A DNA stretch of 64,000 nucleotides from Cricetomys ansorgei. Its lineage: Eukaryota > Chordata > Mammalia > Rodentia > Nesomyidae. The stretch's first letter is position 1. Every line of letters starts with the position of its first letter. A program made the translations under genes and the position numbers. The notes below the pieces were generated by a model. The model was not told the origin of the DNA. It made no database searches and saw nothing but the letters and a program-made list of their open reading frames with translations. Below, one piece after another: positions 61,801 to 64,000 of this stretch. Location of the stretch: positions 682,001-746,000 of the forward strand of contig JAMJFZ010000811.1 in NCBI GenBank assembly GCA_026225945.1. Reading direction: 5' to 3'.

Positions 61801-61994
61801 TCCATTCAAATTCACTGTCCTTTCTCTACCTGAGGGGGAGGTGCAGGTTTGCCGTTAAGAGTCATCTGGAAAGTGGTTGCCTGGCCTGCAGGAGGCAAAG
61901 GGGCAGTCTTCAACTTCTTTGAAGTAGTTTTGGGTGGGTGTTCCTCCTCCTCTTCATCAGAATCCTGAAGGCCATATTTAGAAAAATGGGAGAC
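29593..61994 (-). CDS. Nup98: Nup98 precursor: self-cleavage site and complete Nup96 part (14 exons)
   Basis: Nup98 encodes a nuclear pore precursor that cleaves itself into Nup98 (FG repeats, mRNA export) and Nup96, a scaffold member of the Y (Nup107-160) complex. The window has 14 coding exons, from 61994-61830 to 29810-29593. All phases match, giving 940 residues, of which 936 follow the cleavage site; human Nup96 is of about this length. The first exon has VSHFSKYG, cut between Phe and Ser. The rest covers an acidic linker, the conserved LLMDMALFMGRSFRVGWGP segment and the helical Nup96 (ACE1-type) domain that binds Sec13. Stop TGA is at 29595-29593 after RELTVGSQ. Exons for the GLFG repeats and most of the autoproteolytic domain lie beyond the right edge. 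Confidence 0.97.
29915..30026 (-). CDS. Nup98: Nup98 exon: Nup96 C-terminal region
   Basis: 112 nt, acceptor TTCCCTGTAG, donor GTAAGC. It encodes VDCSGYELEHLHTKVTSLCN to KDRLAQS. Confidence 0.95.
30462..30616 (-). mobile_element. B1 SINE
   Basis: TTTTTGAGATAGGGCCTTGA to GCATGTAGCACCACACCCAG. Confidence 0.75.
30820..30956 (-). mobile_element. B3-type SINE
   Basis: GGGACTGAATCCAGGTCGCC and TTATCTGCTGAGCCATGTTA. Confidence 0.65.
31310..31497 (-). mobile_element. B2 SINE
   Basis: Ends CTTAAACCACTGAGCCACCT, the B2 head complement. Confidence 0.8.
31512..31660 (-). mobile_element. B1 SINE
   Basis: TTTGAGACAGGGTTTCTCTG to CTCCAGAGTTGTAATTGAAG. Confidence 0.85.
32066..32260 (+). mobile_element. 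B3-type SINE with (TC)n(AC)n tail
   Basis: AGTCAGTGAGATGGCTCAGC, CTGCCAAGCCTGAGGACCCA and a dinucleotide tract at 32198-32242. Confidence 0.75.
32410..32630 (-). mobile_element. Two adjacent B1-like fragments
   Basis: CTAGACTGGCCTCAAGTTCC (32410-32490) and TTTGAGACAGGGTCTCTCTA (32540-32630). Confidence 0.6.
32705..32859 (-). CDS. Nup98: Nup98 exon: Nup96 helical domain
   Basis: 155 nt, acceptor GTTTCTTTAG, donor GTACCT. It encodes AIINENYDYLKGFLEDLAPP to LHRIQQ. Confidence 0.95.
32860..33266 (-). other. Nup98 intron, nothing recognised
   Basis: 407 nt without a clear repeat. Confidence 0.5.
33267..33508 (-). CDS. Nup98: Nup98 exon: Nup96 helical domain
   Basis: 242 nt, acceptor TTCTCATAG, donor GTGAGT. 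It encodes MREKAVRELLTRHCQLSETP to HKLIIRHLAS. Confidence 0.95.
33590..33755 (+). mobile_element. B1 SINE
   Basis: GGCTGGGTGGTGATGGTGCA to GAAAAACCTGTCTTGAAAAA. Confidence 0.85.
33870..34087 (-). mobile_element. B2-type SINE
   Basis: TATGTGTGTGTGTTGGCATG, GTTACTACTGGCAGTTGTGA and CCTGAGCTATTTCTCTAGGC. Confidence 0.7.
34233..34454 (-). CDS. Nup98: Nup98 exon: Nup96 helical domain
   Basis: 222 nt, acceptor TTTCTCCTTAG, donor GTGAGT. It encodes HYDLNQLLEPRSITADPLDY to FLHIDNS. Confidence 0.95.
34743..34748 (+). repeat. Left target-site duplication CTCTAT
   Basis: Exact 6-bp copy of 35886-35891, directly abutting the TG start of the LTR. Confidence 0.75.
34749..35885 (+). mobile_element. Solo LTR of an ERV (family related to 62827-63633)
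   Basis: It begins TGTAGAGGGCCAATGG and ends GACCCCCACA, giving TGT...ACA termini flanked by CTCTAT on both sides. Inside are a TATA-like CTATTTAAG near 35578, a CCTATTAAAA signal near 35684 and no long open frame. Six-bp duplications fit a class II (ERVK-like) integrase. It lies antisense to Nup98 in an intron. Confidence 0.75.
35886..35891 (+). repeat. Right target-site duplication CTCTAT
   Basis: Second copy of the 6-bp duplication after the CA end of the LTR. Confidence 0.75.
35990..36100 (-). mobile_element. B1 SINE (partial)
   Basis: GTAGTCCTGGCTGGCTTTGA to TGAGATTAAAGGTGCATGCC. Confidence 0.75.
36370..36465 (+). mobile_element. MaLR (MT-type) LTR 3' fragment
   Basis: GCTGTGAGCTAAAATAAAAG, then CTTGCTTGTATCAGGAAGTT, match the conserved MT LTR end. 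Confidence 0.5.
36466..36974 (-). other. Nup98 intron, mostly unique AT-rich
   Basis: One B1 fragment at about 36735-36805 (AAGACAGGGTTTCTCTGTGT). Otherwise nothing recognised. Confidence 0.5.
36975..37135 (+). mobile_element. B3-type SINE, diverged
   Basis: TTTCTGGATTGGCAAGATGG and GGACCCACATAGTGGAAAGA. Confidence 0.6.
37288..37505 (+). mobile_element. B2 SINE
   Basis: GGGGCTGGAGAGAGGCTTAG to AGTTCTGGGTTATCTGACAC. Confidence 0.82.
37506..37800 (+). mobile_element. Diverged B1-like pieces
   Basis: GGCCAGGAATGGTGAGGTAC near the left and CAAAGTGAGTTCCAGGACAG near the right end in a tail-like A-rich context. Confidence 0.45.
38022..38135 (-). mobile_element. B1 SINE
   Basis: TTGAGATAGGGTTTCTCAGT to GTTGGGATTAAAGGCAAGTG. 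Confidence 0.82.
38270..38405 (+). mobile_element. Diverged B1-like SINE
   Basis: GGAAACTAAGGCAGGAGGAA and AGAGACCCAGTCTCAAACCA. Confidence 0.5.
38406..39065 (-). other. Nup98 intron, nothing firmly recognised
   Basis: AT-rich. The part near 38640-38990 has an L1-like feel (A-rich plus strand) but I cannot support a call. Confidence 0.35.
39066..39208 (-). CDS. Nup98: Nup98 exon: Nup96 helical domain
   Basis: Acceptor CCTTTTCAG, donor GTAAAC. It encodes NTSEGDKYACSPLPSYLEGL to HLLKLYSD. Confidence 0.94.
39415..39530 (-). mobile_element. B1 SINE
   Basis: TTTTTTGAGACAAGTCTATT to AAAGGCATGCACCATCAGGC. Confidence 0.75.
39575..39712 (-). mobile_element. B1 SINE
   Basis: GACAGGGATTTTCTGTGTAG to GTGTGCACCACCACTGCCTG. 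Confidence 0.82.
39730..39835 (-). mobile_element. Diverged B1-like SINE
   Basis: CAGGTTGGCTTCAAATTTTT and TGAGTGCTGAGATTACAGGT. Confidence 0.5.
39948..40145 (+). mobile_element. B1 SINE
   Basis: GCTGGGCAGTGGTGGTGCAC to GAAACCCTCTCTTGAAAAAC. Confidence 0.85.
40147..40252 (-). mobile_element. B1 SINE (partial)
   Basis: CAGGGTCTCACTATGAAAGT to AAAGGTGTGTATCACCACAT. Confidence 0.7.
40600..40705 (-). mobile_element. B1 SINE (partial)
   Basis: TTTTTGAGACAGAGTCTCAC to AAGGTGTGACCACCATGTCC. Confidence 0.7.
40768..40911 (-). CDS. Nup98: Nup98 exon: Nup96 helical domain
   Basis: 48 codons in phase 0. It encodes VWQLSEQKQINVCSQLDWKR to SMYEEAFQ. Confidence 0.95.
41005..41125 (-). mobile_element. 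Diverged B1 SINE
   Basis: TCAGGGCCTCACTATTTACA to CCCAAGTGCTGGGTTAAAGG. Confidence 0.6.
41126..41504 (-). other. Nup98 intron, nothing recognised
   Basis: AT-rich unique-looking sequence, possibly an old L1 trace. Confidence 0.35.
41505..41690 (-). mobile_element. B3-type SINE
   Basis: CACCATGTGGGTTCCAGGGA and CTGCTGTTTCATCTTGCCAG. Confidence 0.65.
41720..41895 (+). mobile_element. B3-type SINE
   Basis: GAGGGCAGTGAGATGGCTGA and GACCCACTTGGTAGAAAGGG. Confidence 0.65.
41915..42045 (-). mobile_element. Diverged B1 SINE
   Basis: TTTCGAGACAGGAGCTTCTT and GCTCAGGCTGGTCTTGAAGC. Confidence 0.6.
42055..42253 (-). mobile_element. B2 SINE
   Basis: Well preserved: CAGACAGTTGTGAGCTGCCA to CCACTGAGCCATCTCTCCAG. 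Confidence 0.9.
42290..42443 (-). mobile_element. B1 SINE
   Basis: TTTTTTGAGACAGGGTTTCT to AGGGTGTGTCACCACGCCTG. Confidence 0.8.
42544..42701 (-). CDS. Nup98: Nup98 exon: Nup96 helical domain
   Basis: Acceptor TCTCTTTTAG. It encodes GDHRLALLLSQLVGSQSVRE to RIFALLAGKP. Confidence 0.95.
42702..43244 (-). other. Nup98 intron, nothing recognised
   Basis: Unique-looking sequence before the next SINE cluster. Confidence 0.4.
43245..43365 (-). mobile_element. B1 SINE
   Basis: GAGACAGGGTCTCTCTCTAT to AGGCATTCACCACCACACCC. Confidence 0.82.
43390..43430 (+). repeat. (CTAC)n microsatellite
   Basis: CTACCTACCTACCTACCTAC, about nine units. Confidence 0.93.
43455..43608 (-). mobile_element. B1 SINE
   Basis: TTTTGGAGACAGTTTCTCTG to GTGTATGTCACCACAGCCTG. 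Confidence 0.85.
43890..44160 (+). mobile_element. B2/B3-like SINE, diverged
   Basis: GGAGGCTTGAGGATGGCTCA head and TCTTGTGGCCTCCATATGCA end. Confidence 0.5.
44161..44731 (-). other. Nup98 intron, nothing recognised
   Basis: AT-rich. The open frames here are short and unrecognised. Confidence 0.4.
44732..44998 (-). CDS. Nup98: Nup98 exon: Nup96 helical domain
   Basis: 267 nt, donor GTAGGG. It encodes VKHWSLTWTLCEALWGHLKE to RISEACSLAQQS. Confidence 0.95.
45310..45490 (-). mobile_element. B2-type SINE with (GTAT)n
   Basis: A GTATGTATGTATGTACGTAT tract (45338-45377), then GTGGCTGTGAGCTGCCAGGT. Confidence 0.6.
45645..45705 (+). repeat. (CA)n microsatellite
   Basis: CACATACATACACATACACA followed by pure CA. 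Confidence 0.93.
45850..46740 (+). mobile_element. L1 fragment (ORF2 3' end/3' UTR), decayed
   Basis: GGGAAATGCAAATCAAAACT and the surrounding text (AATGGTTGAGCAAATGAATC, CATCCCAGTTGGAATAATTA) follow the end of rodent L1 ORF2, with many stops. A (CA)n lies inside at 46572-46626. Confidence 0.7.
46572..46626 (+). repeat. (CA)n microsatellite
   Basis: About 27 uninterrupted CA units. Confidence 0.96.
46768..46925 (+). mobile_element. B1 SINE
   Basis: AGCCATGCATAGTGGTATAC to TTATCTTGAAACAAACAAAC. Confidence 0.82.
46926..47484 (-). other. Nup98 intron, nothing firmly recognised
   Basis: The L1-like flavour may continue (GGGAACTAACAGGGACATGG), with a short AC run near 47013. Confidence 0.35.
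47485..47714 (-). CDS. Nup98: Nup98 exon: Nup96 helical domain start
   Basis: Acceptor GTTTCTTCTAG, donor GTAAGT. It encodes SPFKVHLEKLGLRQRKLDED, then PGVSVIHDYADWVKEC. Confidence 0.95.
47835..48055 (-). mobile_element. B4-type SINE
   Basis: CTTGAGACAGGGTTTTATAT (B1 part), then GCTAGGAATGGAACTCAGGG (ID part). Confidence 0.55.
48056..48524 (-). other. Nup98 intron, mostly unrecognised
   Basis: Contains a B2-head-like end near 48150-48180 (TTAGCCACTTAGCCATCTTT). Otherwise nothing seen. Confidence 0.35.
48525..48650 (-). mobile_element. Diverged B1 SINE
   Basis: TTGAGACGGGTCTCACATAG and GTAGGAGTGTACCACCACAC. Confidence 0.55.
48675..48840 (-). mobile_element. B4-type SINE, diverged
   Basis: ATGCTAGAGATTGAAGCCAG, then GAGTGCTGGAATTACAGATA. 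Confidence 0.45.
48841..49360 (-). other. Nup98 intron, nothing recognised
   Basis: 520 nt of AT-rich sequence up to the largest Nup96 exon. Confidence 0.45.
49361..49790 (-). CDS. Nup98: Nup98 exon: largest Nup96 exon
   Basis: 430 nt, acceptor TTTGTTTTAG, donor GTGAGT. It includes the highly conserved YGKGKLLMDMALFMGRSFRV and GWGPNWTLANSG. Confidence 0.96.
49890..50035 (-). mobile_element. B1 SINE
   Basis: TTTTTTGAGACTCAGTCACA to AAAGGTGTGCACCACCACAG. Confidence 0.8.
50060..50212 (-). mobile_element. B1 SINE
   Basis: CAAGATAGGGTTTCTTTGTG to GTGCTGGGATTAAAGGAGTG. Confidence 0.82.
50250..50338 (+). mobile_element. B1 SINE 3' part
   Basis: GTAAGCTTGAGGCCAGCCTG to GAACCCTATCTCAAAAAACC. Confidence 0.75.
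50340..50535 (-). mobile_element. B2 SINE
   Basis: Ends CTACCATTGAGCCATCTCTC. Confidence 0.82.
50536..51089 (-). other. Nup98 intron, nothing recognised
   Basis: AT-rich. A 69-codon open frame near 50767 is unrecognised. Confidence 0.4.
51090..51310 (+). mobile_element. B2 SINE
   Basis: GGGGGTAGAGAGAAAAGGCT to AAACATAAAATAAAATAGAT. Confidence 0.78.
51486..51695 (+). mobile_element. B2 SINE
   Basis: GGGATGGAGAAATGGCTCAG to ACATAAAATAAAAAATTTGA. Confidence 0.82.
51697..51795 (-). mobile_element. B1-like SINE fragment
   Basis: TGAGATGAGGTCTTGCTAGG and CCCAAGTGCTGAGAATAAAG. Confidence 0.55.
51818..51985 (-). mobile_element. B2 SINE
   Basis: CACAGACAGTTGTGAGCTGC to GCATTCTTAGCTTCTGAGCC. Confidence 0.8.
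52130..52315 (-). mobile_element. B3-type SINE
   Basis: TGTGTGTGCATGTGTGTGTG and CTTTTACCTGCTGAGCAGCT. Confidence 0.65.
52430..52600 (-). mobile_element. B2 SINE
   Basis: GGAGTTACAGATGGGTTTTG to GCTCTTAACTGCTGAGACTA. Confidence 0.72.
52601..52949 (-). other. Nup98 intron, nothing recognised
   Basis: About 350 nt unique-looking. Confidence 0.4.
52950..53135 (-). mobile_element. B3-type SINE
   Basis: GTGTGTGTGTGCGTGCATGT, CACCATGTGGATTCCAGAGA and AATCTGTTAAGCCACTTCAC. Confidence 0.7.
53142..53225 (+). repeat. A-run followed by AT-only inverted repeats
   Basis: (A)n, then AAATTTAAAAATTTAAATTT-type sequence, between two SINEs. Confidence 0.85.
53226..53413 (-). mobile_element. B2 SINE
   Basis: CACCATGTGGGTTCTGAGAA to GTTGAGCCATCTCTTCAGCC. 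Confidence 0.8.
53618..53771 (-). CDS. Nup98: Nup98 exon: Nup96 linker 2
   Basis: Acceptor CTTTTTTAG, donor GTACAG. It encodes IMKASLLVDEEDVDAMDQRF and SPRLPISTSHSSKSRS. Confidence 0.94.
53772..54463 (-). other. Nup98 intron, nothing recognised
   Basis: About 690 nt without a clear SINE. TGTGCCTGAAGGACTGAAG near 53926 is unremarkable. Confidence 0.45.
54464..54646 (-). CDS. Nup98: Nup98 exon: Nup96 N-terminal linker
   Basis: 61 codons in phase 0, acceptor TGTTTGCAG. It encodes SQSPEVEQLGRVVELDSDMV, rich in acidic residues, ending GINPHVLQ. Confidence 0.95.
54647..55104 (-). other. Nup98 large intron, left part
   Basis: No repeat or exon recognised. Confidence 0.4.
55105..55290 (-). mobile_element. 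B2 SINE
   Basis: GACTGGAGTTACAGATGGCT and ATGAGCCACCATGTGGATGC. Confidence 0.75.
55335..55485 (-). mobile_element. B1 SINE
   Basis: CACGACAGGGTTTCTTTGTG to GGGATTAAAGGCATGCATTG. Confidence 0.85.
55650..55830 (+). mobile_element. SINE fragment (B3/RSINE-like) with (CA)n
   Basis: AATCCTGTCTCAAAAATAGA, then TGATAGAAGACACCCATTAT and a CA tract at 55798-55823. Confidence 0.5.
55831..56119 (-). other. Nup98 intron, nothing recognised
   Basis: Unique-looking. Confidence 0.4.
56120..56325 (+). mobile_element. B2 SINE
   Basis: AGAGGCTAGAGACATGGTTC to CTCTTCTGGCCTCTGAGGGT. Confidence 0.8.
56940..57165 (-). mobile_element. B4-type SINE
   Basis: AGTCAAGGTCTCAATATGTA (B1 part), then TACTGGGGATGGAACAAAGG and TGTGAGCTAAGCACGTTAAG (ID part). 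Confidence 0.6.
57166..58639 (-). other. Nup98 large intron, SINE-poor stretch
   Basis: Nearly 1.5 kb without a recognisable SINE, unusual for this intron. It has a short CACACACA at 58485 and an A/G-rich run at 58590-58630. No exon recognised. Confidence 0.45.
58640..58865 (+). mobile_element. B2 SINE
   Basis: ACTGGTTGGAGAAATGGCTC to ATGAAATAATATTAAAAAAT. Confidence 0.8.
58866..60259 (-). other. Nup98 large intron, SINE-poor stretch
   Basis: About 1.4 kb with no recognisable repeat except T-rich runs near 59260-59290. No exon recognised. Confidence 0.45.
60260..60410 (+). mobile_element. B1 SINE (5'-truncated)
   Basis: CCCAGCACTCTGGAGGCAGA to TACCTTGTGTCTCGAGAAAA. It has a small internal duplication of CCAGGACAGCCAG (60336 and 60349). 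Confidence 0.8.
60450..60485 (+). repeat. (ACAG)n(CA)n microsatellite
   Basis: GACAGACAGACAGACAGACA followed by CACACA. Confidence 0.9.
60585..60780 (-). mobile_element. B2 SINE
   Basis: GGAGTTACAGACAGTTGTGA to CACTGAGCCATCTCTCCTGC. Confidence 0.88.
60783..60840 (-). mobile_element. B1 SINE fragment
   Basis: GTAGATCAGGCTGGCCTCAA to CTCTGCCTCCCAAG. Confidence 0.65.
60841..61829 (-). other. Nup98 large intron, right end
   Basis: Nearly 1 kb up to the donor of the self-cleavage-site exon with no recognisable SINE. Confidence 0.45.
61830..61994 (-). CDS. Nup98: Nup98 exon: autoproteolysis site, start of Nup96
   Basis: Acceptor TTCTTCTTAG, donor GTAGAG, 55 codons in phase 0. It begins VSHFSKYGLQDSDEEEEEHP. 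In this family HF|S is the self-cleavage site and Ser is the nucleophile. A basic KKLK patch follows an acidic run. Confidence 0.95.
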
Positions 61995-62077
61995 CTAAGA
62001 AGAAAAGAAACCCAGCAAAGTCAATTTTAACAATGCTCTTTTCAAAAGTTTCTGTAATAACTATCTTTGAGAAAAGA

Positions 62078-62205
62078 TAACTTTTAATCCCAGCACTCAG
62101 GAGGCACAGGCAGGTAATCTCTGAGTTGGAGGCCAGCCTAGTCTACACAGGACAGCCAAGGCTACATAGAGAAACCCTGTCCAGAAAAACAAAAACAAAC
62201 ATACA
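62078..62205 (+). mobile_element. B1 SINE
   Basis: CTTTTAATCCCAGCACTCAG to GAAACCCTGTCCAGAAAAAC. Confidence 0.85.
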
Positions 62206-62242
62206 AAAGACAAAGGGAGAGATACTAAAATAGTTAAAGCAG

Positions 62243-62460
62243 GTGCTGGAGAGATGGCTCAGAAGTTCAAAGTACTGGCTTCTCTTCTAAAGGACCCACA
62301 TGGCAGCTCTAATTGTCTGTAACTCTATAATATCTATATATCTAGTTGCAGGGGATCCAATGCCCTGTTCTGGCTTCTAAAGGCACAGAGCATATAAATA
62401 AATATAAATAGAGAAATTTAAAGTGATTAAAGAAAAACAATATTAAATATTAGTGTGTTA
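62243..62460 (+). mobile_element. B2 SINE
   Basis: GGTGCTGGAGAGATGGCTCA to GCACAGAGCATATAAATAAA. Confidence 0.82.
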
Positions 62461-62734
62461 GTTTTCTATGATTTTGACAGCATTCAGTACACAAAAAGTT
62501 GCTCAATCTAGATGAATATATGCTATATAATAAATTATAATGAGATTTAAAATACAATCATCTATGAATCCTGATGTATACTATCTAATTGTTCTACACC
62601 TACACAAGGGCCTTCAACCAGCTAAATCATCCAACCAGCTTAGAAGAAGAAATTACTGGGTAAGATTATCCAGAACAAGTAGCAGTCAATCTTTCCACTT
62701 TCAAGTGTTTAAAAGTAAAAGTGACAATTAGGGT

Positions 62735-62826
62735 CGGTGAAATGAATGGCTAAGCACGTAAAGGTACTTGTAGTCAAGTCTGACAATCTTCAGGTTCCAC
62801 ATGGAAGAAAGAACCAACTACCCTAG
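62735..62826 (+). mobile_element. B3 SINE, 5' half (interrupted by LTR)
   Basis: GTGAAATGAATGGCTAAGCA, GTCAAGTCTGACAATCTTCA and GAAAGAACCAACTACCCTAG. The element resumes after the LTR at 63640. Confidence 0.65.
62821..62826 (+). repeat. Left target-site duplication CCCTAG
   Basis: Exact copy of 63634-63639, abutting the TG start of the LTR. Confidence 0.75.
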
Positions 62827-63633
62827 TGCTGAGGCCTATGAGTATCCCTGATGCTAAATAGAGTCTGTATGACAAAGTTTCGGATTCTTTAGCCAGGGAA
62901 ATATTAGTCCATCAGCTACATTGCTCCCCTTCTTTGCTAAATTTTCATCTTTAATGAAAATGTCTGCATGGCCTACCTGAGCTGGCAGTTGTTGGCTGGG
63001 CAAGGAACGCAGCCACTTCATCTGAAAATCTTGCAGGCCTTTTTAAGTCCTGCATACTGCAAGCATATCATGAAAGCCATCCCCGGGACAGGTGTTAATA
63101 CTCCAGGAAGAGATAGATAGCCTTTAAAATTAGCACACCAAAAAAGAATCCGCACCAGAAGAGCTAAATTCAGCCAGCAGGAGCCTCCAACCATTGGTGG
63201 CTCATTGTCTCAAATGTTGCAGGCCACAGGAGAAATGATGCTGGCTCCACCTGCATACTAGAACGGCCCCTGCTGAGACGACTGGTTCTTAAAGCTTTTC
63301 AGCAAGCAACAACTCTCTCTTTTGTGCGGCTCTACTGTAACAGTGTACTTTATTTTTCTCCTAGCCCTTTCTCCCCTTAATATATACACTGTTAAGTTTT
63401 CCTATTAAAAAAGCTTCTGTGTTTTTGTTTCTAAAGTGTGATTGTGCGTGTCATTTTCTTAAAGTGCATAAGCATGCCATGTCTGGGTCCCATAGAAGAA
63501 TGAACTACTGTGCTCATTTGCCATAAAGAATGAACTACCTTGTTCATTTGTCATTTTCCTTTCCTCTTGTACTCCCTTCCGGGGAAACCCCCCCCCCCGA
63601 ACCCATCAGCAGAAAAGGCTGGTTCCCCCTGCA
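62827..63633 (+). mobile_element. Solo LTR inserted in a B3 SINE
   Basis: Starts TGCTGAGGCCTATGAG and ends GGTTCCCCCTGCA, flanked by CCCTAG on both sides. Its 3' part parallels the LTR at 34749-35885: CCTATTAAAA signal, GCGTGTCATT, CATAAGCATGCCATGTC and GGGTCCCATAGAAG. No coding capacity. Confidence 0.75.
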
Positions 63634-63639
63634 CCCTAG
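63634..63639 (+). repeat. Right target-site duplication CCCTAG
   Basis: Second copy of the 6-bp duplication. Confidence 0.75.
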
Positions 63640-63693
63640 GTTGTCTTCTGACCTTCGTTTGTATACTGTGACATCTCTGCACGTGTGCCTGTG

Positions 63694-63734
<41 letters not shown>

Positions 63735-63735
63735 A
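63640..63735 (+). mobile_element. B3 SINE, 3' half with (CA)n
   Basis: GTTGTCTTCTGACCTTCG continues the B3 consensus and ends in a CA tract at about 63700-63730. Confidence 0.65.
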
Positions 63736-64000
63736 CAAAGTTGCAAATTATCAGATCTAGGAAGATAGCTCAGTTAGTGAAGTGTTTGCCATGTTAACCC
63801 TCCCACAACAAAAAAGAAGCTGGGCATGGCTACCACAACTACAATCCTAGCATTGGAGAGGCAGAGGCAGCTGGGTCCTTGGAGCTAGCTGGCCAGCCAG
63901 TCTTCATGAATTAGGATGCTCAAGGTTCAGTAAGAGACTCTGTCTCAAACAATAAAATGAGCTGGGTATAGTGACTTATGCCTTTAATCCCAGCATTAAG
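63736..64000 (+). mobile_element. SINE cluster at the right edge
   Basis: ID-like AGATAGCTCAGTTAGTGAAG, then B1-like AGGCAGAGGCAGCTGGGTCC. A further B1 start (CTTATGCCTTTAATCCCAGC) runs off the window. Confidence 0.6.

Noticed and set aside
62970..63060. Exon-like sequence with a donor-like CCTACCTGAG on the minus strand
   Set aside because: It lies inside the solo LTR and would break the established Nup98 phases.

Overview
The window is 64 kb of rodent nuclear DNA. Spliced genes with GT-AG introns and dense B1, B2, B3, B4 and ID SINEs point to a muroid (mouse/hamster-like) rodent. ID elements are few, which argues weakly against rat, and I do not assign a species. No prokaryotic, viral or CRISPR content was seen. 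The gene order is Trpc2 (+), Art5 (-), Art1 (+), Chrna10 (-), Nup98 (-), matching the block known from mouse chromosome 7 and human 11p15.4.

Layout: 0.75-4.04 kb holds the last five coding exons of Trpc2, the vomeronasal TRP channel, with S6, TRP box and C-terminal coiled coil all open. 4.05-7.1 kb holds Art5, converging tail-to-tail on Trpc2. 8.65-15.5 kb holds Art1, with a TATA/E-box promoter, a non-coding first exon and four coding exons ending in a GPI-anchor signal. Art5 and Art1 are divergent paralogues of the R-S-EXE arginine mono-ADP-ribosyltransferase family. 17.2-20.6 kb holds the complete five-exon Chrna10 (nicotinic receptor alpha-10, 447 codons). 20.6-28.5 kb is intergenic and repeat-rich: a hAT-derived MER, a short interstitial telomere-like tract, an ERV 3' end with LTR, SINEs and a MaLR fragment. 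From 28.5 kb to the right edge is Nup98 on the minus strand: 14 coding exons that include the Nup98/Nup96 self-cleavage site (HF|S) and the whole Nup96 part (936 residues). The exons for most of the Nup98 half lie beyond the right edge.

Exons were placed by joining open frames at GT/AG sites. Every junction keeps phase, and summed lengths fit the families: Art5 308 codons, Art1 322, Chrna10 447, Nup96 936. All five genes therefore look intact within the window. Family names and expected lengths come from general knowledge, not from a search.

I found no new biochemical system. The most notable unexplained structure is a pair of related solo LTRs in Nup98 introns, each with TG...CA ends and a perfect 6-bp target duplication, one of them inserted inside an older B3 SINE. 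Also notable are a MIR-derived splice acceptor directly before the Art1 start codon, a four-codon uORF ending exactly at the Art1 exon 1 donor, and nearly abutting poly(A) signals of Trpc2 and Art5.
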